A stretch of DNA of 32,524 nucleotides from Bacteroidales bacterium (GTDB lineage: Bacteria; Bacteroidota; Bacteroidia; Bacteroidales; UBA1556), in the NCBI GenBank assembly GCA_016937295.1, contig JAFGWF010000070.1:1-32524 (forward strand). The letters run 5' to 3'. Both the position numbers and the translations under genes were made by a program. Below the pieces are notes generated by a model. The model saw only the letters and a program-made list of their open reading frames with translations, did not search any database and was not told where the DNA came from. This document shows positions 8,385 through 14,983 of the stretch, in pieces (positions within the stretch are counted from its first letter, which is position 1; each line of letters starts with the position of its first letter).

Positions 8385-8928
8385 TACCAGTTCTATATAT
8401 TTTATTAATCTTATGTTGGAGAAGAACTCGTGCACGAGAAAGTTGTGATTTTGAGGTGTTTTCAGTTATTCCTAAAGTTTCGGCAATAACTTTATGCGAA
8501 AAACCCTCAATCACAAACAGGTTAAAAATGGTACGATAACCATCAGGCAACGTTTGCACAACCGATAGAATTTCTTCCGTTGTCATTTGGGAAATTGCAT
8601 CAGCCTCTCGAATGGAAATATCGTAAACCTCATCGATATCTTTTTCCATTTTCTGCTGCAAATTCTTCTTGTAATAGTTAATTGCTGTGTTTACCATCAC
8701 TCTGCGCAACCATCCTTCAAATGAACCTTCTCCTTTATAATCGTTAATATACCTAAAAATACGAATAAAACCCTCTTGCATAATGTCTTCAGCCGACATA
8801 ACATTTTTGGCGTACCTCAGACAAATTGGCCAAAGCTTGGGAGAATACTTATCGTATAACTCCTTTTGAGCCAATGCGTCTCCGGCTCGGCATCCGTTTA
8901 AGATATCCTCGTCGTTTAGCATTAGCAC
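8377..8928 (-). CDS. ECF (group 4) RNA polymerase sigma-70 factor, Das-like
   Basis: 183 aa, typical ECF length. Region 2 spans about residues 25-95, including SAEDIMQEGFIRIF and the SFEGWLRRVMVNTA segment for -10 recognition. Region 4 spans about 125-178, with LPDGYRTIFNLFVIEGFSH and the helix-turn-helix IAETLGITENTSKSQLSRAR. No SnoaL or other extra domain is present. It is the promoter-proximal gene of a three-gene operon and overlaps its presumed anti-sigma partner by 8 bp. The start may be M1 (8928) or M3 (8922). A 19 bp Fur-box-like palindrome lies 64-82 nt upstream. Target promoters cannot be read from the sequence; autoregulation is likely for the family. Confidence 0.93.
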   Translation of the reverse strand: MLMLNDEDILNGCRAGDALAQKELYDKYSPKLWPICLRYAKNVMSAEDIMQEGFIRIFRYINDYKGEGSFEGWLRRVMVNTAINYYKKNLQQKMEKDIDEVYDISIREADAISQMTTEEILSVVQTLPDGYRTIFNLFVIEGFSHKVIAETLGITENTSKSQLSRARVLLQHKINKIYRTGND

Positions 8929-8992
8929 TTTGGTTTTTGCAATGGGTTATGGAGACAATATTTTATATGATATAGTTGCATATTTATTTACA

Positions 8993-9011
8993 AATAAGAA
9001 TGATTCTTATT
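8993..9011. promoter_or_regulatory. Fur-box-like 9-1-9 perfect palindrome upstream of the ECF sigma gene
   Basis: AATAAGAATGATTCTTATT is a perfect inverted repeat with 9 bp arms and a single central base. It has the same 9-1-9 form as Fur boxes and differs from the consensus AATGANAATNATTNTCATT only at one symmetric pair of positions. It overlaps the stop codon of the TPR gene and lies 64-82 nt before the sigma start. It lacks a G/C-rich stem or T tract, so a terminator is unlikely. An operator role is inference. Confidence 0.45.
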
Positions 9012-9441
9012 AGTCCGCCTTGTTTTCTTCTATTTCACAATGTTTTACAATGAGTTTCATAGCCTTTTTAAAACCTAAGTTATAAGCTTCGGTAAAATCC
9101 TCACAAGCTTTCTTGTTAGCATTTAACTCTAAGTGGGAAAGACCTCGATAAAAATAAACTTCGGCATATCCCGGAACGAGAATTAAGGCCAAATCGAAAT
9201 CTTGAATTGCTTCTGAAAACCTTTTTTCAAAATATTTACATACACCTCTGAACGCGTATGCTTCCTCATGTCCTGCATCTTCCAAAATAGTGGAATCGCA
9301 ATACAATATCGCTGTTTTGTAATCCTTTGAATCAAAAAATTCGTTGGCTCTCTTGAAATAAATATCTCCTTTTTCATTTTGAGCCTGGAGATTAACAGAA
9401 ATCGTTACTGTGAATACTACTATGAACACTATTTTAATCAT
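9010..9441 (-). CDS. Small exported TPR-repeat protein
   Basis: 143 aa. An N-terminal signal peptide (MIKIVFIVVFTVTISVNLQAQ) is followed by about three TPR units from residue 25. The hallmarks are ALxYCDxxI, AYAFRGVCKYFEKRFSEAI and AEVYFYRGLSHLELNANKKA. Such proteins are periplasmic or surface scaffolds, and no catalytic residues are expected or seen. A consensus -7 box lies 44 nt upstream. The downstream sigma gene starts 81 nt after its stop, so co-transcription is possible but the palindrome in between suggests separate control. The specific partner is unknown. Confidence 0.8.
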   Translation of the reverse strand: MIKIVFIVVFTVTISVNLQAQNEKGDIYFKRANEFFDSKDYKTAILYCDSTILEDAGHEEAYAFRGVCKYFEKRFSEAIQDFDLALILVPGYAEVYFYRGLSHLELNANKKACEDFTEAYNLGFKKAMKLIVKHCEIEENKAD

Positions 9442-9484
9442 TATTCCATTGTGTTGGTTTGTTAATAAACGCTTTAAATGGCGC

Positions 9485-9492
9485 CAAAATTA
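9485..9492 (-). promoter_or_regulatory. Putative -7 box (TAATTTTG) for the TPR gene
   Basis: Read on the minus strand the sequence is TAATTTTG, matching TAnnTTTG, and it lies 43 nt before the ATG at 9441. The nearest upstream TTG is about 30 nt away, too far for a standard -33 element. Confidence 0.45.
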
Positions 9493-9662
9493 CACAGAAA
9501 TTTGGTTATTTAACAGTTCTTGCAAAAAATCAATTGATTAGAAACACAAACTTTCTAAGTATTTTATATTTCCTCAAATCATTATTCAAGTCCATTCGTT
9601 CTCATACACGTCAATTTACCTAACTTCCAAATTAATATACTATTTATCCACGTTTTAATATT

Positions 9663-10529
9663 TCATCTAATATAAAAGGACGCTATCGAAAACAGCCCAA
9701 AAACCATACTTGCCAATCCATTCATCGTGAAAAAAGCCATGTTAACGTTTGACAAATCATTAATTCTGACAATCCTATGTTGGTTGATTAGAAAAACAAT
9801 AAAAATAGCACTTCCGATAAAATAGACATAATTAGCATCAAAGAGAAATCCGCTAAGGATTATTAGCAATGCTGAAATTAAATGCAAAATACGACTGATA
9901 AATAGCGACTTAGGTCTTCCAAAAGTTTGAGGGATAGAATAAAGTTTTTTGCCCTGGTCAAATTCGTCATCCTGAAGGGCATAGATGATATCGAATCCGG
10001 CAGTCCAAAAAAGGACGGCAAATGAAAGTGCAATTGGCGCCCAATGATCGAAGGCACCGGTGATCGACAGATATGCTCCAATAGGGCTTAGGCTCAATCC
10101 GAGTCCCAGTATTAGATGGCACAAAGCGGTTATTCGCTTGGTGAGACTATAACCCAAAACCACTAATAAAGCTACAGGAGCTAAAACAAAGGTCAAACTG
10201 TTGATAAACCAAGTTACTGCCCAAAACAAAAGGGAGTTGATGATAACAAAGATTAGAGCAGCTTGGGGTTTGATAATCCCTGCCGGTAGTTCTCTCATAG
10301 TGGTGCGTGGATTATCCTTGTCGATGTTGCGGTCGATGAAACGATTGAATCCCATAGCGGCATTTCGGGCAAAAACCATCGCTAAGACAATGTAAATCAA
10401 CTTAATATAGTCAAATTGAACCTCGTTGATATAAAGCGCCATAAAAAAGCCTGTCAGCGCAAATGGAAGAGCAAAAATGCTATGCGCAAACTTAATCATG
10501 GATAAATAGTTGTTTATCTTAGCCATCAC
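9663..10529 (-). CDS. UbiA-family prenyltransferase (4-hydroxybenzoate polyprenyltransferase-like)
   Basis: A 288 aa integral membrane prenyltransferase with about eight hydrophobic helices. The first Asp-rich motif is NRFIDRNIDKDNPRT (about residues 62-76), and the second is DIIYALQDDEFDQ near residue 180, followed by the GKKLYSIP loop. These bind Mg-polyprenyl diphosphate. The family attaches an isoprenoid chain to an aromatic acid. In Bacteroidota the product is expected to be menaquinone, so this could be MqnP of the futalosine route rather than a ubiquinone enzyme. No other mqn or men gene is nearby to decide. It is the last gene of the PASTA/T9SS/rluD operon, 8 nt after rluD. The start may be 10529 or the adjacent ATG at 10526. 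Confidence 0.9.
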   Translation of the reverse strand: MMAKINNYLSMIKFAHSIFALPFALTGFFMALYINEVQFDYIKLIYIVLAMVFARNAAMGFNRFIDRNIDKDNPRTTMRELPAGIIKPQAALIFVIINSLLFWAVTWFINSLTFVLAPVALLVVLGYSLTKRITALCHLILGLGLSLSPIGAYLSITGAFDHWAPIALSFAVLFWTAGFDIIYALQDDEFDQGKKLYSIPQTFGRPKSLFISRILHLISALLIILSGFLFDANYVYFIGSAIFIVFLINQHRIVRINDLSNVNMAFFTMNGLASMVFGLFSIASFYIR

Positions 10530-10537
10530 ACTTAAAT

Positions 10538-11629
10538 CTATTCGTTTAATTTTAAATCAAGCGGATTTGTTACTTCTCCATCTTCTTCAAAACTTCGATT
10601 CGAAACATAATTTCTCCATTTTCCTATCAGTTCAATCATATCGTCAGGCATTTGCGAAAAGAACTCCATTTCCTTTTCTAAAACGGGATGATAAAAGCCC
10701 AATGTTTGTGCATGTAGAGCTTGCCGTGGAAGGATTTTAAAGCAGTTTTGAACGAATTGTTTGTATTTAGTAAAGGTAGTTCCTTTCAAAATTTGATCTC
10801 CACCATACGTTGAATCGCTAAATAATGGATGGCCAATGTGTTTGAAATGAGCTCTAATCTGATGTGTGCGGCCTGTTTCGAGCCGACATTCAACCAACGA
10901 AACGTAGCCAAGTTTTTCCATCACAGAATAATGCGTTACGGCATGTTTCCCATAGCTTCCGTCAGTAAAAACAGTCATCACTCGGCGGTCTTTCAAACTG
11001 CGACCTACATGACCAGTGATAGTTCCATGATCCTCTTTCGGAATACCCCAAACTAAAGCGACATATTGCCGTTTGATGGTGTGATAAAAAAACTGCCTTG
11101 CCAACAATGCCTGAGTACGTTCATCTTTGCCTACGAGAATCAAACCGGAAGTGTCTTTGTCGATTCGGTGCGCTAAAAGTGGCGCTTTGTCGGGGTTTTT
11201 TGCCATCTCATCCTTTAAATGAAAAAGCAAACCGTTGAGCATTGTGCCGGTAAAATTGCCATATCCGGGATGCACTACCAAGCCAGCCGGTTTATCCACA
11301 ACCAAAAGATAATCATCTTCATACACAATATTTAATGGAATATCTTCCGGCAAAACCTCCGTTATTCGTGGAGGCTTACTCATCACGATGGTTATGACAT
11401 CACGCGGTTTTACTCGATAATTTTGCTTTACGGCTTTTCCTTCAACCAAAATATTTCCGGCAGAAGCCGCCATTTGTATTTTGTTCCTGGAAACGTTTTC
11501 AAGCCGTCCCATCAAAAACTTATCAATTCGGAGCATCGTTTGACCCGGATCAACTTCTATGCGGAAATGTTCAAAAAGTTCAACATCCTCTTGATCTTCT
11601 TCTGGGTCTTGATATTTCTCTTCTATCAT
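10538..11629 (-). CDS. rluD: Ribosomal large-subunit pseudouridine synthase, RluD type
   Basis: 363 aa. An S4 RNA-binding domain (about residues 32-85, LRIDKFLMGRLENVSRNKI) is followed by the RsuA/RluA-family catalytic domain. The active-site segment AHRIDKDTSGLILVGKDE places the catalytic Asp near D157, and VVHPGYGN at 118-125 and ETGRTHQIRAH are also family-typical. RluD makes the pseudouridines of helix 69 of 23S rRNA in E. coli, so this is the likely function; RluA/RluC specificity cannot be excluded by eye. The acidic ~30 residue N-terminal tail is common in Bacteroidota homologues. Its ATG overlaps the stop of the upstream T9SS gene (ATGA), showing coupling. Confidence 0.93.
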   Translation of the reverse strand: MIEEKYQDPEEDQEDVELFEHFRIEVDPGQTMLRIDKFLMGRLENVSRNKIQMAASAGNILVEGKAVKQNYRVKPRDVITIVMSKPPRITEVLPEDIPLNIVYEDDYLLVVDKPAGLVVHPGYGNFTGTMLNGLLFHLKDEMAKNPDKAPLLAHRIDKDTSGLILVGKDERTQALLARQFFYHTIKRQYVALVWGIPKEDHGTITGHVGRSLKDRRVMTVFTDGSYGKHAVTHYSVMEKLGYVSLVECRLETGRTHQIRAHFKHIGHPLFSDSTYGGDQILKGTTFTKYKQFVQNCFKILPRQALHAQTLGFYHPVLEKEMEFFSQMPDDMIELIGKWRNYVSNRSFEEDGEVTNPLDLKLNE

Positions 11630-13551
11630 TGAACAACGATTTTCGAGCGCTTAACCAATGTTCCGCTATTTTTCCACACTGAGAGAATATACATTCCTGA
11701 ATTTAAGTCATTTATTTCTAACGAATTGCTAAGTTTAGCTGTTTTGATTACTCGACCACTGATATCCGAAAGAATTATTTTATAATCTGTTGCTTGGCTT
11801 AATCCGTTTTCAATTTGCTCTAGTTGGATAAAAAGGGTGGAGCCGCTTGTGACAGGATTTGGATAAATTTTTAAAGACACCGACTCATCAATAGGTTTTA
11901 TTTCAAGATATGCCTCTTTTTCGTTTCCTAATATCGGGCGAATCATCAAAGCTCCATGAAAATTGGTATTCACCCAACTTCCGCCGGTATTGTAGAAAAT
12001 ACTTTCTGCGCGGTCGTTGTTGAAATCAAAGCCTATATTAAGATTGTCGTTGGTGGTTTGACGCCATCCGACATAAAAAGTTCCGGTGAGATAGATGGGT
12101 GTTGTGAGTTCGTAGGTGTAATACTTAAACAATTGATCTTCAAATTGTGGACGTACGCCGGATTGCTCATAGATAACATTGTTGGGCTGTCCATTATTGT
12201 CGTCCCAAATGGTAAGATAAAAATATTGTTGGTTCGCATTTCCAACGGTTTGATTAAAATAGAATTGAATAGCTTGAAGGCTATCTCCTTGATTTAGTGT
12301 AAATTGATAAGCTAATCGGGCTCCATTATTCGACAATCCATAACCGGCTTCAGGAGTTCCATCATCATAAGAATAGTAGTTATAAAAGCGCTGATAAAAG
12401 CGCATGGTATCATTAGTCCGAATCAAGTCCGGCGGAGGTGTGTTGGATAAAAGTCGGAACATAACTTCAAAATCGGCATATTGAGAAGCAGCCGACTGAA
12501 AGGTATAATTTCCATAATTTGGTGAATAGGTTACCGTTGTATTTGGGTTCATATTGAACGTTGCCGGAAAAGGATTGGCAAATGTAAAACTCTTGTCAAA
12601 CAGGTTTTGTATGGAAAAATATTGGTTAAGGTTTTTAACCGTTGGTCCTAAATCAAGATTTACAAATTTGATAGACGCGTTGACATTGGTAGATGCGGTG
12701 GGATTAGCTTTGTATTGATTCCAAGGCATTGAGGTATAGGAGTTTAACAGAGATCCTATTGGAGTAGTGAAGGCAATATCATTTACGGAGGTGTTTACGA
12801 CCGACCTGTTTCGATCCAAATAAACATAATCTAAATGCCAATGGTCATAAAGTCCTGAACGCCAAGAAGGAATAGTGTTATTCGGGATGCTGGCCTTGTT
12901 AATAAAACGAAAGCGAAAACCGGAATGAAAAAAGATGGAATCGACAACCGGAATAGAAATTTGAAGAAATTCGACACCATATTCCACAACAAAACTGTCG
13001 AGCGGCATTCCTTGGTGAGCCCAAATATTTTTCCATAAATTTAGACTTGGACTAAAAAACTGTAAAAGGAGAGAGTCTTCCTCTTCAGGAGCATTGCCAA
13101 GGCCTTGAGGTTGAATCCAGAAGCTTAAAACAACAGAATCTGAAGGCTGCAATGCCAAAGGAATCGACCCAAAAACACTATCTAAGCGAATAGGATTAGT
13201 GGTAAGCGTGTCGGCAAAATAGGCATACTGACTGATAGTGGGATAGACGCCACCGGTGTCGTTTACCGCATCAAAACTTACGACTCCGATAGTTGGTGGA
13301 TTTATACTAAAGGATTTATTGACATATACATATCTATCGGACCAAAGCTCCTTTTTGGGATACAACAAATTATAGGAGAAATCGTCTGCAAAAGGCAGCG
13401 AAAGCAAGGAGGCCGCTTTACTTTCCTTATTTACCACTTTTGTTTTATTGGCTTTTAGTTCGGGATAGGTGGTTAGATGATTCAACAATTCTTGGCCAAT
13501 CATGTTGAAGCTTAGAAACAGTAAAAAAGCAAATATTACATATTTATACAT
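11626..13551 (-). CDS. Secreted protein with T9SS type A sorting domain, unknown function
   Basis: 641 aa. The signal peptide MYKYVIFAFLLFLSFNMIGQ is followed by ~530 residues rich in aromatic and polar residues, typical of beta-sandwich folds. The SVVLSFWIQPQGLGNAP segment and the region after it resemble a jelly-roll/lectin-like fold, but no active site was recognised. The C-terminal ~90 residues are a type A sorting domain: LKIYPNPVTSGS, IILSDISGRVI, NSGMYILSVW and a basic end RSKIVVQ. It lies 11 nt after the PASTA gene and overlaps rluD by 4 nt. A surface protein inside an otherwise housekeeping operon is notable. Substrate unknown. Confidence 0.85.
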   Translation of the reverse strand: MYKYVIFAFLLFLSFNMIGQELLNHLTTYPELKANKTKVVNKESKAASLLSLPFADDFSYNLLYPKKELWSDRYVYVNKSFSINPPTIGVVSFDAVNDTGGVYPTISQYAYFADTLTTNPIRLDSVFGSIPLALQPSDSVVLSFWIQPQGLGNAPEEEDSLLLQFFSPSLNLWKNIWAHQGMPLDSFVVEYGVEFLQISIPVVDSIFFHSGFRFRFINKASIPNNTIPSWRSGLYDHWHLDYVYLDRNRSVVNTSVNDIAFTTPIGSLLNSYTSMPWNQYKANPTASTNVNASIKFVNLDLGPTVKNLNQYFSIQNLFDKSFTFANPFPATFNMNPNTTVTYSPNYGNYTFQSAASQYADFEVMFRLLSNTPPPDLIRTNDTMRFYQRFYNYYSYDDGTPEAGYGLSNNGARLAYQFTLNQGDSLQAIQFYFNQTVGNANQQYFYLTIWDDNNGQPNNVIYEQSGVRPQFEDQLFKYYTYELTTPIYLTGTFYVGWRQTTNDNLNIGFDFNNDRAESIFYNTGGSWVNTNFHGALMIRPILGNEKEAYLEIKPIDESVSLKIYPNPVTSGSTLFIQLEQIENGLSQATDYKIILSDISGRVIKTAKLSNSLEINDLNSGMYILSVWKNSGTLVKRSKIVVQ

Positions 13552-13562
13552 TGATAATCAGA

Positions 13563-14381
13563 TTACAAAGTGTCAGACATTAAAGTGTCGGGAGCAATTG
13601 TTTTCAAATAGCTCTCAAAGTCAAAGTTTTTATTCGACTTATACCAAACATCAACGGAACTACCAAATTTAGCAATACTTTTATGCGTATAATTGGGAGT
13701 TTGGCGATAAATGCGAACGGTTGAAGTATCGTCGCCGGGCTCAAAAGATTCGATACCCATGTTTAAAGAATACTCATGAAGCTTTTGAATGGCTTGCGAC
13801 CTGGTGAGGCCGATGAGCAAAGGCACCGGCAACAGTTGCTGTCGGTCGCCAAGTCCGAGAACCAAATCAATTGTGGAACCGGCTAAAATCATGGCGCCGG
13901 GGTCAATCTGTTTGCCCTTGTTATATTGTCGCAAAACGGCATTCTTGGCAATATCCGGTTCATAAGTGAGTTTTCCAACCTTCAAATCGTAAGTTTGAAG
14001 CAGGGAGGTAGCACTTCGAAGCGACAAGTCTTTCAATTCCGGCATTGCAACCATCTTAGGGTTCATGGCAACTAAAGTCAAGTAGATTTTTCGCCCTTCC
14101 TTGACGAAGGATTCCGGAGCTGGATCTTGATTAATAATCGTTCCTCTCTCCTTTGTAGGGTCATAAATAGAATCGATGATTAAAAAACTGAATTTCGAAA
14201 ATTCCGGATTATTCTCCAACTCTTCGTAGTATAATCCCGAAAAATCGGGTACCGGTGTTGCTTGCCCGTGACGGGTGAAATTGTTGACTATGGTGACAGT
14301 TAGCCAAATTAGAAAAACTACCAATAAAGCCATCAAAGCTAAATGAATGTAAAATCGCTTGTTTTTTAACAACGAAAGCAT
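13563..14381 (-). CDS. Membrane-anchored PASTA-domain protein (no kinase domain)
   Basis: 272 aa. A short cytoplasmic N-terminus is followed by one TM helix (about residues 12-33) and three extracytoplasmic PASTA domains (about 42-110, 112-180, 182-252). Hallmarks are TPVPDFSGLYYEE, INQDPAPES, GAMILAGSTIDLVLGLG and VPLLIGLTRSQAI. PASTA domains bind peptidoglycan stem peptides in Firmicutes and Actinobacteria kinases and in PBP2x; here there is neither kinase nor transpeptidase. In Bacteroidota such stand-alone proteins are common but poorly studied, and a cell-wall role is inferred. It is the first gene of the operon, with a -7 box about 31 nt upstream. Confidence 0.9.
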   Translation of the reverse strand: MLSLLKNKRFYIHLALMALLVVFLIWLTVTIVNNFTRHGQATPVPDFSGLYYEELENNPEFSKFSFLIIDSIYDPTKERGTIINQDPAPESFVKEGRKIYLTLVAMNPKMVAMPELKDLSLRSATSLLQTYDLKVGKLTYEPDIAKNAVLRQYNKGKQIDPGAMILAGSTIDLVLGLGDRQQLLPVPLLIGLTRSQAIQKLHEYSLNMGIESFEPGDDTSTVRIYRQTPNYTHKSIAKFGSSVDVWYKSNKNFDFESYLKTIAPDTLMSDTL

Positions 14382-14412
14382 GATGTTAGTTTAATTAAGT
14401 TAAATGAAACTC

Positions 14413-14420
14413 CAAAATTA
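14413..14420 (-). promoter_or_regulatory. Putative -7 box (TAATTTTG) for the PASTA operon
   Basis: On the minus strand TAATTTTG matches TAnnTTTG and ends 31 nt before the PASTA start. No good -33 TTG is visible. It is back-to-back with the plus-strand promoter at 14477-14506. Confidence 0.5.
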
Positions 14421-14476
14421 CACGATTATTGTTTTGGTTTTTGAGGAATATTTTTTTTGAAAATTTCAATAAAAAT

Positions 14477-14506
14477 TGTCCACTATTAATTTTTTATTAA
14501 TTTAGC
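14477..14506 (+). promoter_or_regulatory. Promoter TTG-N19-TAATTTAG for the glutaredoxin-like lipoprotein
   Basis: TTG (14477-14479) is followed after exactly 19 nt by TAATTTAG (14499-14506). This fits the Bacteroidetes layout TTG-N19-TAnnTTTG with one mismatch. The ATG follows 23 nt later at 14530. Confidence 0.6.
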
Positions 14507-14529
14507 AGCCCTAACCAAAACGTAAAACT

Positions 14530-14904
14530 ATGAAAAATTTACTCTCATTTGTAATGGTCTTATTGGTGGCTTTAAGCACTACAACATTCAGCTCATGCAG
14601 CAAAGATGATGATGAGGCCGAAGACCCAAAACCCACATGGACTATTTATATTTATGGCCGTCCTACATGTGGTATCTGCACAGCATTTAAACAGTCTTTG
14701 GATGAGGAAAGTATTCCTTATACCTTTTATAATGTGGACGATGAGCCGGATAAGAATCAAGAAATGTGGGATAAACTGAATGCTGCCGGTTTAGGTGGTG
14801 GATCTGTAGGTTTGCCAGTTGTTGATGTTATGGTAGATGGGGTTTCTCATGTATTCATTCGACCCGACCGAGATATTGATATTAAGCCATTAATTGGTTT
14901 ATAA
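14530..14904 (+). CDS. Glutaredoxin/thioredoxin-fold lipoprotein, probably surface exposed
   Basis: 124 aa. A lipoprotein signal peptide ends TTFSSC, with lipid-bearing C23, immediately followed by SKDDDE. That matches the acidic lipoprotein export signal reported to send Bacteroidetes lipoproteins to the cell surface. After a short linker comes a glutaredoxin-like fold. TIYIYGRPTCGIC carries the redox CxxC pair (about C47/C50), VGLPVVDVMVDG carries the cis-proline, and the end resembles the last helix of Grx. It would do thiol-disulfide exchange or bind a small thiol outside the cytoplasm. The gene is monocistronic with its own promoter and terminator. Redox partner unknown. Confidence 0.85.
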   Translation: MKNLLSFVMVLLVALSTTTFSSCSKDDDEAEDPKPTWTIYIYGRPTCGICTAFKQSLDEESIPYTFYNVDDEPDKNQEMWDKLNAAGLGGGSVGLPVVDVMVDGVSHVFIRPDRDIDIKPLIGL

Positions 14905-14923
14905 TTTACACTTCTTTAAATGA

Positions 14924-14959
14924 AAAACGGAAACTTGATGCAGGTTTCCGTTTTTTTTT
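14924..14959. terminator. Bidirectional rho-independent terminator
   Basis: AAACGGAAAC pairs with GTTTCCGTTT around a TTGATGCAG loop and is followed by nine T on the plus strand. On the minus strand the stem is followed by five T, so it can also end the ygiQ operon, whose stop is at 14984. It closes the lipoprotein gene (stop 14904). Confidence 0.9.
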
Positions 14960-14983
14960 ATCAATACTAGCTTCAAGAAATAA

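Noticed and set aside
8993-9011. Palindrome considered as a terminator of the TPR gene
   Set aside because: The stem is almost all A/T, the loop is a single base and no T tract follows, so it would not fold as a rho-independent terminator; an operator fits better.
9442-9662. Short palindrome AATCAATTGATT near 9528-9539 as an operator
   Set aside because: A 12 bp AT-rich palindrome is expected by chance at this composition and its position relative to the -7 box is not informative.
11956-12297. 113 aa plus-strand ORF antisense to the T9SS gene
   Set aside because: Low-complexity, repetitive hydrophobic translation with no upstream signals; a shadow of the 641 aa gene.
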